From NCBI GenBank assembly GCA_022483465.1, contig JAKVNF010000003.1:412001-476000 (forward strand): DNA of 64,000 bases, in the 5' to 3' direction. The translations under genes were made by a program, and so were the position numbers. Below the pieces are notes generated by a model. That model was not told where the DNA came from, did not search any database, and saw only the letters and a list, made by a program, of their open reading frames with translations. The stretch is from Lachnospiraceae bacterium. GTDB taxonomy: Bacteria; Bacillota; Clostridia; Lachnospirales; Lachnospiraceae. Shown here one piece after another: positions 56,174 through 64,000 of the stretch (position 1 is its first letter; the number at the start of each line of letters is the position of its first letter).

Positions 56174-58018
56174 ATGAAGAAGAAAGCATTAGCTATGGTC
56201 CTTGTGGGCACCCTGTCCGCTGGACTGCTGGCTGCATGCGGTGATGCTTCTGCTCCGGCTTCCGGATCTTCGGAAGCTGCTACCGCTGCTGCCACCGAGG
56301 CCGCTGCTGAGACCGCAACCGCTGCGAGCACGGCATCCGCAGAGGCATCCACCGGTGATTTCTACGAGCCCACCGATGCTGACGGCATCGAGGACTGGGT
56401 CACCGAGGCAGGTCTGACCGGAGACGGCCAGGCACCTGACTGGAGCGCCTATGACAGCCTGATCAGCGACATCTACACCGACACGGATCTTGCGGATCGT
56501 GACGCTAAGATGCACCAGGCAGAGACCATGCTGATGGCTACCGGCGCCATCGTCCCGCTGTACTACTACAATGACCTGTATCTGGAGAACACCTCCTGGA
56601 CCGGAAACTATGCAAACGTCTTCGGAACCAAGTTCTTCCAGACCTCTTTAAAGGATGGCAAGCCTGCAGATGTCATGAAGATCAACCTGGCATCTGAGCC
56701 GGATCATCTGGATCCTCAGCTGAACTCCAGCGCTGATGGTGCAGCACTTGCTACCGCTGCTTTCGTGGGTCTCTACACCTATGATGCAGATGGAAACGTT
56801 GTCCCTGCTCTGGCAGACGGCGATCCGACCATCTCCGATGACGGCACCGAGTACACCGTCAAGATGAAGAGCGGTCTCAAGTGGTCCGATGGCTCTGACC
56901 TCAACGCAGAGGACATCGTCAACTCCTGGAAGAGAGCAGTGGATCCGACAACCGGTTCCGACTACGCTTACCTCTTCTCCGTCTTTGATGGCTACGGCGA
57001 TGGCACCAACCCGGACATCAATGTCCAGGCTACCGATGACACCACCATCACCTTCAAGCTCACTGCTCCCTGCCCTTACATGATGGGCCTTCTGGCATTC
57101 CCGGTCTTCATGCCGGTTCCGGAAGAGGCATTTGGCAGCGACTCCTGGGCAAACGAGGCAGGCTTTGTCTCTGATGGTCCTTACACGTTAAAGAGCTGGA
57201 CCCACAACGAGTCCATGGTCTACGTGAAGAACCCGAACTACTATGACGCAGCCAATGTCTCCGTCGATGAGCTCGACTTCATGCTCTCCGCAGATGACAC
57301 CGCGATCCTGGCAGCTTACCAGTCCGGCGACATCGACTACGCAGATACCGTTCCCACCGGAGAGATCCAGAACCTCAAGGACGGCGATGATTTCCATATC
57401 ATCCCGAACCTCGGCACCTACTATGTCGGCTTCAACGTCAACAGCCCTATGTTTGAGGGCAAGACCGTCGCACAGGCTGCTGCCATGAGAAGAGCACTTG
57501 GTCTTCTCATTGACCGCCAGTACATCGTCGATACCATCGGCCAGACCGAGCAGAAGGTTGCAACCTCCTTCATCCCTTACAGCATGAGCAACGGCAACGG
57601 CGGCGAGTTCAAGTCCACCGATGACTATGCTTTCCCTGCCGATGACGGCTACTACAAGGACTACAGCGTTGCTCCGGATCAGAACATGGCTGAGGCCATC
57701 AAGCTCCTTGAGTATGCAGGATATCAGTTCGATGACAACAACATGCTCTCTGCTGATACCCCGATCACCATCAACTACCTGACCAACGAGGGCACTGGCC
57801 ACGAGGGTGTTGCTCAGGCTATCCAGCAGGATCTCTCCACCATCGGCGTTCAGATGAACATCTCCGTCGAGGATTGGCAGACCTTCATCAACGACCGGAA
57901 GCAGGGCAACTACGATGTGGCTCGTCAGGGCTGGCTCGCCGACTATGACGACCCCATCAACATGCTCGAGATGTATCAGAGCTCTTCCGGAAACAACGAC
58001 CAGCAGCTCGGCAAGTAA
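56174..58018 (+). CDS. Oligopeptide-binding lipoprotein (OppA-like), apparently circularly permuted
   Basis: 614 residues from the ATG after AAAGGAGG. The lipoprotein signal ends LSAGLLAAC (Cys about 22); an Ala/Ser/Thr/Glu linker follows. Then comes a segment that in ordinary SBP_bac_5 proteins is the C-terminal end: DWSAYDSLISDIYTDTDLAD, continuing through AKMHQAETMLMATGAIVPLYYYNDLYLEN to FGTKFFQ (about residues 94-157). Only after this does the normal N-terminal start appear (INLASEPDHLDPQLNSSADG). The protein stops at MYQSSSGNNDQQLGK, the point where other family members continue into that moved segment. It should capture peptides for OppBCDF. Confidence 0.9.
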   Translation: MKKKALAMVLVGTLSAGLLAACGDASAPASGSSEAATAAATEAAAETATAASTASAEASTGDFYEPTDADGIEDWVTEAGLTGDGQAPDWSAYDSLISDIYTDTDLADRDAKMHQAETMLMATGAIVPLYYYNDLYLENTSWTGNYANVFGTKFFQTSLKDGKPADVMKINLASEPDHLDPQLNSSADGAALATAAFVGLYTYDADGNVVPALADGDPTISDDGTEYTVKMKSGLKWSDGSDLNAEDIVNSWKRAVDPTTGSDYAYLFSVFDGYGDGTNPDINVQATDDTTITFKLTAPCPYMMGLLAFPVFMPVPEEAFGSDSWANEAGFVSDGPYTLKSWTHNESMVYVKNPNYYDAANVSVDELDFMLSADDTAILAAYQSGDIDYADTVPTGEIQNLKDGDDFHIIPNLGTYYVGFNVNSPMFEGKTVAQAAAMRRALGLLIDRQYIVDTIGQTEQKVATSFIPYSMSNGNGGEFKSTDDYAFPADDGYYKDYSVAPDQNMAEAIKLLEYAGYQFDDNNMLSADTPITINYLTNEGTGHEGVAQAIQQDLSTIGVQMNISVEDWQTFINDRKQGNYDVARQGWLADYDDPINMLEMYQSSSGNNDQQLGK

Positions 58019-58075
58019 TTGCCTGAATGGGCCTTCCCAACAGAAAGCCTGACTGCAGAAAACGAATTCCAATAG

Positions 58076-58112
58076 ACAGTCCGCACGCATCCGCGTGCGG
58101 GCTGTTTTGTTT
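58076..58112 (+). terminator. Terminator of the opp region
   Basis: CAGTCCGCACGC pairs with GCGTGCGGGCTG and is followed by TTTTGTTTT. Confidence 0.85.
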
Positions 58113-58418
58113 TGTATTCGACTTTAGTCGGCTGAGCTTGCGATTCGCTTACGAAGTAAGCGAATCCTTGCGAAGCAGTAAACCACCCGCTGTGCGGGTG
58201 AGAGTAAGAGGTTATACAAATAAATCACCTTTCCTTACAATAGAGGTGCTCAAGCCACCATTGATGAAAGGAAAGGTGATTTAGATGCCGAAGGCTAATA
58301 GTGCAGCACACACAAAATGGTTGTGCAAATACCATATCGTCTTCACTCCGAAGTATAGGCGAAAAATAATTTACAATCAATACAGGAAGGACCTTGCGGA
58401 GATACTGCATGATCTATG

Positions 58419-60132
58419 TGAATTGCTAAACGAAGTTCCGCCAGCAAATTTTAAAACCGGAAGTTAATCCTTCTGAAGGATGGCTGGAACTTAATCCTTC
58501 CGAAAAGTCTATAATAGCCCACGTTGGTCTCCACCTGTTGCTCCGACCAGAACAGGAGGACCATATGGACAAGTATAAGCATATGAGCAGTGAAGACCGG
58601 TTCAGCATAGAGGCCGGGCTTAACAACGGGCAGAAATTCAAAGAGATCGGTGAAGCTCTTGGCAAGGACTGCACCACTATCTCCAAAGAGGTACGCTCTC
58701 ACCTGGTATATAAAAAGACCGGTGCTTACGGGCGCCCCTTCAATGACTGTGCCAAACGCAGGAGCTGTCAGTTGTCCGCGGTGTGTGACAGCTGCCCGCA
58801 GACCAGACAGCGCTTCCGTTTCTGCTCGGTCTGCAGCAGATGTGTTGATCACTGCATCATGTACGAAAAAGAAACATGCCCCAGGCTTTCCAAACCGCCT
58901 TACGTCTGCAACGGCTGTAAGGACAAGCGTACCTGTACACTGGAAAAGCGCCTTTACGACGCTGCCGCAGCCCAGACAGAATACACCAGTGTTCTGCAGG
59001 AAGCCCGCCAGGGTATTGCTCTTTCTGACGATGAGAAGAAGCGGCTGGATGACATCATTTCGCCGCTGCTGAGGCAGGGACAGTCACTCCACCATATCTG
59101 CCTGAATCACAAGGCAGAGCTCATGGTCAGTGAAAGGACGCTCTACACATACATGGATGCCGGGATCTTCTCTGCCAGAAACATTGATATGCCCCGTAAA
59201 GTGAGGATGAGGCCCCGCCGTAAACGTCCGGATACCATCAAGGTCGATCCGAAATGCCGTCAGGGACGCACTCTGGAGGATTACAAGCGGTACCTGGCAG
59301 AACACCCGGATACTCCTGTGGTCCAGCTTGATTCTGTAGAAGGCGTTAAAGGCGGAGCTGTGCTGCTCACCATTACCTTCACAGCATGCGGCCTTCAGCT
59401 GGCCATTCGCCGTGACCACAACGATGCCCAATCAGTAGACGATATCTTCGACAAGCTCTATCTCGAGCTGCTGCCGGAGACCTTTATGAAACTGTTTCCC
59501 ATACTGCTGGCAGATAACGGAAGCGAGTTCTCGGACCCTCATCATATCGAGTTTGATGCCAACGGGAACCAGCGCACGCATATGTTTTACTGTAATGCTT
59601 CTGCACCCTATCAGAAAGGAAGCTGTGAGGTGCGTCACGAAATGATCCGCCGCGTTATCCATAAGGGAGTCGATATAACTCCTTATACGCAGGAACAGAT
59701 CTCGATGATGATGTCACACATCAATTCTTACAAGAGACTGACTTTGGGGAACAAAAGTCCCTACGAAGTCTTTGAATTCATGTATGGGAAAGATGTACTG
59801 AACAAACTCGGGCTCAGGCAGATTCCTTCTGATGAAATCAACCTGAGCCCTGAGCTGTTGAAGTAATACGTATCGGTCGGAGCATCAGCCTGAAAGACCA
59901 CTCCATGCACCAGAAGCAGGGGTGGAACTTAAAAGTTCCGAATTTCGGATTTCAGGTTCGACCTCTTTGGAAGATACGCATTTTTTTAGAAACGGTCGTT
60001 TCTATGCCCCAGTTATAGCCGTTTTCAGGTTTGCTGTACAGGGGCAGGCAGCAAAAATCTGAGGTTCCGGCTGCAAATCAGGAAAAAGCGGAAGTTACCT
60101 CTTCAAACTGGAACATCGGATTTCAATCGACC
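58419..60132 (+). mobile_element. IS30-type element inside tnpA
   Basis: About 1.71 kb. The left end is TGAATTGCTAAACGAAGTTC and the right end, reversed, is TCGATTGAAATCCGATGTTC (after GG), sharing ATTG, CGA and GTTCC at matching positions. It is flanked by a 15-bp direct repeat ACTGCATGATCTATG (58404-58418 and 60133-60147), far longer than the 2-3 bp usual for IS30. Confidence 0.85.
58565..59866 (+). CDS. IS30-family transposase
   Basis: 433 residues from the ATG after AGGAGG. The N-terminal HTH is MSSEDRFSIEAGLNNGQKFKEIGEALGKDCTTISKEVRSH. A Cys-rich block (CQLSAVCDSC ... CSVCSRCVDHC ... CNGCKDKRTC, about residues 60-135) should bind zinc. The DDE core has Asp in VVQLDSVEGVKGG, Asp in ILLADNGSEFSDP and Glu in KGSCEVRHEMIRR. 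It appears intact and able to move its element. Confidence 0.93.
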   Translation: MDKYKHMSSEDRFSIEAGLNNGQKFKEIGEALGKDCTTISKEVRSHLVYKKTGAYGRPFNDCAKRRSCQLSAVCDSCPQTRQRFRFCSVCSRCVDHCIMYEKETCPRLSKPPYVCNGCKDKRTCTLEKRLYDAAAAQTEYTSVLQEARQGIALSDDEKKRLDDIISPLLRQGQSLHHICLNHKAELMVSERTLYTYMDAGIFSARNIDMPRKVRMRPRRKRPDTIKVDPKCRQGRTLEDYKRYLAEHPDTPVVQLDSVEGVKGGAVLLTITFTACGLQLAIRRDHNDAQSVDDIFDKLYLELLPETFMKLFPILLADNGSEFSDPHHIEFDANGNQRTHMFYCNASAPYQKGSCEVRHEMIRRVIHKGVDITPYTQEQISMMMSHINSYKRLTLGNKSPYEVFEFMYGKDVLNKLGLRQIPSDEINLSPELLK

Positions 60133-60500
60133 ACTGCATGATCTATGCGCATACAAAGGAGTGGAAATCATAGAGGGGCATCTCATGCCAGATCATGTGC
60201 ATATGCTGGTAAGCATTCCGCCAAAGATCAGCGTAGCCTCGTTTATGGGTTACTTGAAGGGGAAAAGTTCGCTCATGATGTTTGACCGGCACGCAAATCT
60301 GAAATACAAGTTTGGGAACCGGCACTTTTGGTCTGAGGGGTATTATGTCAGCACGGTGGGATTAAACGATGCGACGGTAAAGAAGTATATCCGGGATCAG
60401 GAGAGAGCAGACATCCTGCAGGATAAGATGAGTGTGAAGGAGTACGAGGATCCTTTCGGGGCGAAGCCTGGAAAGGATCCACAAGAAAGGACGTAAAAAA

Positions 60501-60665
60501 CCGCCCCTTTAGGGGCGGCCAGGTGATAAAAGCAAAAGAGGCTTGAGCGGAGCCCGAGGGAGCGAAAGCTCCCAAGGGCCTTTAAAGCGAAAGCCAGCGT
60601 CTTTAGGCGCTGGCTAGTAAAGCGGGCTTATAGCCCGCATCCCGAACCACCCGTTTTACGGGTGG
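60501..60665. repeat. Cluster of five hairpins at the IS200-type right end
   Basis: Perfect or near-perfect hairpins at 60501-60518 (CCGCCCC/GGGGCGG), 60558-60573 (GGGAGC/GCTCCC), 60593-60614 (GCCAGCG/CGCTGGC), 60622-60638 (GCGGGCT/AGCCCGC) and 60647-60665 (CCACCCG/CGGGTGG). At least the last matches a left-end hairpin in sequence. The first, with its A-run, is a terminator for minus-strand transcription. Confidence 0.7.
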
Positions 60666-60791
60666 AGGCGATTTGCCCGGATTTTGCCCGTTTCCCGCTT
60701 TTTCAAATTTGTTCCCCGCCTTCTGATGCGCCGCTTGCCATTGTGTAGTAAAATATGGAGATGTGAATTCATGAGGAGGAAGCGGTCCGCA

Positions 60792-61520
60792 ATGCATGGA
60801 AGGGACGTTTACAAGCAGGAAGCGGCGGAGATCGTGCGCAGCAACTACTGGGTCGAGACGGGGGCCTTTCTCATCCGGGCACCGCTTTTGATTCTGGCAG
60901 TGCTCTTTGGCGGGAGAAGTGTCCAGGGCATTCTGATCCTGGTGCTGCTCCTTCTTCTCTGGAACATCTTTACGGTGGGCCTTAGCTGGTTCACCCTCCG
61001 GGCCCAGCGGGGGCAGGAGCAGGTCCGCGATGTCTACACGGTGCTGGGGGATCATCTCTTCAACGTGATCCTGACCATGGCGCTGCGGGATCTTGTCATC
61101 GCGGCCTTTGGCGTGCTCCTCGTGGTCCCCGGAGTGCAGAAGGCCTACAGCCTCCGCCTCGTCCCCTACATCCTGGCAGAGCGGCCGCAGACCAAACCCC
61201 TGGATGCCCTGCGGGAGTCCGCAGAGCTCACCGAGGGGCAGCGGGGAAAGCTCTTTCTCCTCGACGTGTCCTTCCTCGGCTGGTTTCTCCTGACCCTGGT
61301 CACCTGCGGCATCGCGGGGATCTTCTGGACGGAAAGCTACTACGCCAACACCAACGGCCTCGTCTATGCACAACTGCGGGACAACTATGAGACCCGCACC
61401 GCCTTCACCGATGCAGACTACGATGATGACGGAGAGTTGGACGACGTGGAGGAGGACGACCGCTACGAGGACGGCGCCCACGGCCCCGGGCCGGAGGAGC
61501 CGGATCTTCGCTATCGATAA
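60792..61520 (+). CDS. DUF975-type membrane protein
   Basis: 242 residues from the ATG at 60792, preceded by GAGGAGG 12 nt upstream; an in-frame ATG at 60771 lacks a ribosome site. Several membrane helices, a Gly-Ile-x-Phe-Trp-Thr-Glu-Ser-Tyr-Tyr end region (GIAGIFWTESYYANTNGLVYAQLR), and the block ALRESAELTEGQRGKLFLLDVSFLGW match the DUF975 family found in Firmicutes. A highly acidic tail of about 45 residues (DDDGELDDVEEDDRYED) closes it. The function is not known. Confidence 0.8.
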   Translation: MHGRDVYKQEAAEIVRSNYWVETGAFLIRAPLLILAVLFGGRSVQGILILVLLLLLWNIFTVGLSWFTLRAQRGQEQVRDVYTVLGDHLFNVILTMALRDLVIAAFGVLLVVPGVQKAYSLRLVPYILAERPQTKPLDALRESAELTEGQRGKLFLLDVSFLGWFLLTLVTCGIAGIFWTESYYANTNGLVYAQLRDNYETRTAFTDADYDDDGELDDVEEDDRYEDGAHGPGPEEPDLRYR

Positions 61521-61592
61521 TGGAACCCACCGGAGCCCTCGGGTATCCGGATGACAAATGTGAAGGGCCGCAGCGCGGCCGGAAAGGGAGAC

Positions 61593-62312
61593 ATGGCAGA
61601 CCTGGAAGAGCAACTTCGCAGCACCGATTACCCCGGAAGGGGCATCTTTGTGGGACGGTCCACGGACGCAGCCAAGGCGGTCATCGCCTACTTCATCATG
61701 GGCCGGAGCGCCAACAGCCGGAACCGGATCTTTGTGGAGGACGGACAGGGCATCCGCACCCAGGCCTTTGATCCCTCCAAGATGGAGGATCCGAGCCTGA
61801 TCATCTATGCACCGGTCCGAGTCTACGGTAACAAGACCATCGTGACCAACGGCGACCAGACCGACACGATCTACAGTGGCCTGGACCGGCAGCTGACCTT
61901 TGAGCAGTCCCTGCGCAGCAGGACTTTCGAGCCAGACGGCCCCAACTACACGCCCCGCATCAGCGCTGTGCTCCACACGGAGGGCGGCTCCTACAACTTC
62001 GCCATGTCGATCTTAAAGAGCGACGACGGAGATCCGGACCACACGGAGCGCTTCACCTTTGCCTATGAGAATCCGAAGGCAGGAGAGGGGAGATTCATCT
62101 CCACTTACCAGCACAACGGATCGCCCCTGCCGTCCTTTGCCGGAGAGCCCATCAAGTGTACCTTCGGCGCGGACTTTACGAATGACATCGACACCTTCAC
62201 AAGCCGCATCTGGAACGCCTTGAATGCGGACAACAAGGTCTCGCTCTTCACCCGGTTCATCGACCTTGCAACCGGTAAGGTGGAGAGCAGAATCGTCAAC
62301 AAGAACCAGTAA
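61593..62312 (+). CDS. IMP cyclohydrolase (PurO-like family)
   Basis: 239 residues from the ATG after AAAGGGAG; the longer ORF start at 61551 lacks a site. The family start [39 protein letters not shown] is typical of stand-alone IMP cyclohydrolases, which share an NTN-hydrolase-like fold and close the purine ring (FAICAR to IMP), the last step of IMP synthesis. The neighbouring gene provides the preceding formyl-transfer step. In many bacteria both are one bifunctional PurH. Confidence 0.9.
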   Translation: MADLEEQLRSTDYPGRGIFVGRSTDAAKAVIAYFIMGRSANSRNRIFVEDGQGIRTQAFDPSKMEDPSLIIYAPVRVYGNKTIVTNGDQTDTIYSGLDRQLTFEQSLRSRTFEPDGPNYTPRISAVLHTEGGSYNFAMSILKSDDGDPDHTERFTFAYENPKAGEGRFISTYQHNGSPLPSFAGEPIKCTFGADFTNDIDTFTSRIWNALNADNKVSLFTRFIDLATGKVESRIVNKNQ

Positions 62313-62353
62313 TCGGAGCGGGCGACAAGTGCCCGCATGGCAAGGAGGGAAAC

Positions 62354-63532
62354 GTGAAAGAACTCGCACTGAAATACGGCTGCAACCCCAATCAGAAACC
62401 CGCGCGCGTGTACATGGAGGATGGCTCGGATCTTCCGGTGACCGTCCTCAACGGCCGCCCCGGATACATCAACCTGCTCGATGCCCTGAACGGCTTCCAG
62501 CTCGTCACGGAGTTAAAGCGTGCCACCGGACTCCCGGCGGCCACCTCCTTCAAGCATGTCTCCCCGGCGGGTGCCGCCGTGGGTCTTCCCCTGAGTGAGG
62601 TGGAGGCAAAGATCTACTGGGTGGCAGATCTGGGAGAACTGACACCGCTGGCCAGCGCCTACGCAAGAGCCCGCGGCGCGGATCGGATGAGCTCCTTCGG
62701 AGACTTCATCTCACTGTCCGACACCTGTGATGTCTGCACCGCAAAGCTGATTCAGCGTGAGGTCTCTGACGGCGTCATCGCCCCCGCTTATGAGCCGGAG
62801 GCACTGGAGATCCTGAAGGGAAAGAAGAAGGGAAATTACTGCGTGCTGCAGATCGATCCGACCTATGTGCCGAATCCGATCGAGCACAAGCAGGTCTACG
62901 GCATCACCTTTGAGCAGGGCCGCAACAACGTGGTCATCGACGACGCGATGTTCCAGAACATCGTGACGAAGAACAAGGATCTGCCGGCAGACAAGCTCCA
63001 CGACCTGGAGATCGCCATGATCACCCTGAAGTACACCCAGTCCAACTCGGTCTGCTACGTCAAGGGCGGGCAGGCGATCGGCATCGGCGCAGGACAGCAG
63101 TCGAGAATCCACTGCACACGCCTTGCCGGCCAGAAGGCCGACAACTGGTGGCTGCGCCAATGCCCGAAGGTTCTGGATCTTCCGTTCCTCGAGCACATCC
63201 ACCGGGCAGACCGGGACAACGCCATCGATCTGTATCTGGGCGATGAGTACGAGGACCTGCTCGCGGACGGCGCATGGCAGAAGGTCTTCACCGAAAAGCC
63301 CGAGGTCTTTACCCGGGAGGAGAAGAAGGATTGGCTTGCCAAGAACACCGGCGTCGCCCTCGGCTCCGATGCGTTCTTCCCCTTCGGGGACAACATCGAG
63401 CGGGCCTTCAAGTCCGGCGTCAAATATGTGGCAGAGCCCGGCGGCTCGGTCCGGGATGACAACGTCATCGCGGCGGCAGATGCTCACGACATGGTCATGT
63501 GCTTCACCGGCCTTCGGCTGTTCCACCACTGA
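62354..63532 (+). CDS. purH: AICAR formyltransferase (PurH formyltransferase domain only)
   Basis: 392 residues from GTG after AAGGAGGG. It starts directly with the formyltransferase domain ([16 protein letters not shown]), carries the catalytic [17 protein letters not shown] (Lys-His) and the [16 protein letters not shown] block, and ends [10 protein letters not shown]. There is no inosinicase (MGS-like) domain, which fits the separate cyclohydrolase just upstream. It transfers a formyl group from 10-formyl-THF to AICAR. The two genes are 41 bp apart and surely co-transcribed. Confidence 0.93.
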   Translation: MKELALKYGCNPNQKPARVYMEDGSDLPVTVLNGRPGYINLLDALNGFQLVTELKRATGLPAATSFKHVSPAGAAVGLPLSEVEAKIYWVADLGELTPLASAYARARGADRMSSFGDFISLSDTCDVCTAKLIQREVSDGVIAPAYEPEALEILKGKKKGNYCVLQIDPTYVPNPIEHKQVYGITFEQGRNNVVIDDAMFQNIVTKNKDLPADKLHDLEIAMITLKYTQSNSVCYVKGGQAIGIGAGQQSRIHCTRLAGQKADNWWLRQCPKVLDLPFLEHIHRADRDNAIDLYLGDEYEDLLADGAWQKVFTEKPEVFTREEKKDWLAKNTGVALGSDAFFPFGDNIERAFKSGVKYVAEPGGSVRDDNVIAAADAHDMVMCFTGLRLFHH

Positions 63533-63563
63533 TACTGCAATAGCGTAAGGAGAGACACTCTAC

Positions 63564-64000
63564 ATGAGAATCGGCACAGGTTACGACGTGCACCGGCTGG
63601 TGGACGGCAGAAAGTGCATCATCGGCGGCGTCGAGATCCCCTATGAGAAGGGGCTCTTGGGCCACTCCGATGCGGACGTTCTGCTCCACGCCATCATGGA
63701 TGCGCTGCTGGGCGCTGCCGCCCTCGGCGACATCGGCAAGTGGTTTCCCGACACGGATCCCGAATGGGAGGGAGCGGACAGCACCAAGCTCCTCAAGCGG
63801 GTCGGGGAGATTCTGGAGGAGCACCACTACCTCATCGAGAACATCGACTCCACCATCATCGCTCAGGCCCCGAAGATGGGCCCCCACATCGAGGCGATGC
63901 GGGAGAATATCGCGCAGGCCCTGGGAATCGAGAAGGACCAGGTGAGCGTCAAGGCGACCACCGAGGAGCATCTGGGCTTCACCGGCCGGGGCGAGGGCAT
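63564..64000 (+). CDS. ispF: 2-C-methyl-D-erythritol 2,4-cyclodiphosphate synthase (3' end outside window)
   Basis: About 145 residues are visible of a normal 155-160. Starts [43 protein letters not shown], with the metal-binding Asp-x-His (YDVHR) and His (LLHA). [13 protein letters not shown] and [16 protein letters not shown] follow. The enzyme closes the cyclic diphosphate in the MEP isoprenoid pathway. AAGGAGAG precedes the ATG. Confidence 0.95.
   Translation, partial: MRIGTGYDVHRLVDGRKCIIGGVEIPYEKGLLGHSDADVLLHAIMDALLGAAALGDIGKWFPDTDPEWEGADSTKLLKRVGEILEEHHYLIENIDSTIIAQAPKMGPHIEAMRENIAQALGIEKDQVSVKATTEEHLGFTGRGEG

Larger units (their letters stand above)
58285..60496 (+). pseudogene. tnpA: IS200-type TnpA (HUH Y1 transposase), split by IS30 (restorable)
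   Basis: Segment 58285-58418 encodes the first 44 codons (KWLCKYHIVFTPKYRRKIIY). Segment 60148-60496 encodes the rest, with the metal-binding His-hydrophobic-His motif PDHVHMLVSI and the catalytic Tyr region FWSEGYYVSTVGLND. Joined at one copy of the 15-bp repeat ACTGCATGATCTATG, the gene has exactly 161 codons and reads LHDLCAYKGVEIIEGH. TnpA cuts and joins single-stranded DNA at hairpin ends. It is inactive as it stands. Confidence 0.92.
58130..60667 (+). mobile_element. IS200/IS605-type element interrupted by an IS30-type element
   Basis: The left end contains a hairpin GATTCGCTTAC/GTAAGCGAATC (about 58141-58165) and CCACCCGC...GCGGGTG (about 58183-58200). The right end contains CCACCCG-TTTTA-CGGGTGG (60647-60665). 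Such subterminal hairpins are the recognition sites of single-strand IS200/IS605 transposases. It codes only for TnpA (58285-60496, split); no TnpB is present. Exact outer ends are not certain. Confidence 0.75.

Overview
The window looks like the chromosome of a moderately high-G+C member of the Clostridia, most likely Lachnospiraceae-like. The pointers are strong AGGAGG-type ribosome sites, a SigA-type sigma factor, a stand-alone IMP cyclohydrolase beside a formyltransferase-only PurH, an Opp peptide-uptake operon, and many clostridial-type insertion sequences (IS). This placement is an inference from gene content; no rRNA or other taxonomic marker is present.

Positions 1-19.5 kb are an insertion-sequence graveyard. 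A partial tyrosine recombinase is followed by two identical IS1634-type elements (1011-3218 and 17337-19544), each with its own 5-bp target duplication. Between them lies a two-ORF IS4-like element that was hit by a group II intron, a 308-bp MITE and an ISL3 element; the ISL3 element itself carries a second IS4/IS1634-type element. Then come an ISAzo13 remnant, an IS1595 element, a second ISL3 copy, an IscB gene cut off just before its RuvC-III motif but with its upstream omega-RNA region, and an Rpn-type nuclease gene cut by the IscB element.

Positions 19.6-34.5 kb are mostly ordinary chromosome: rmlBDAC (dTDP-L-rhamnose), an SH3-domain membrane protein, rpoD, an HTH-UDP-sugar dehydrogenase fusion, and a surface cluster (acidic coiled-coil protein, signal peptidase I, very large repeat-rich VWA adhesin). 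A second MITE lies in the adhesin VWA domain. The gene is then cut at 35095 by a Tn7-like transposon (35096-42103) with tnsA, tnsB (split by ISAzo13), tnsC and tniQ and no cargo. Its right end abuts a 5'-truncated cytX transporter gene, so the two flanks were not originally neighbours.

Positions 42.1-58 kb hold a TetR/membrane-enzyme pair with palindromic operators, a MacAB-like efflux system, an S11-like protein without catalytic residues, an RluA-type pseudouridine synthase, and oppBCDF followed by an oligopeptide-binding lipoprotein that appears circularly permuted. From 58.1 to 60.7 kb there is an IS200-type element split by an IS30-type element. The window ends with a DUF975 membrane protein, two late purine genes and the start of ispF.
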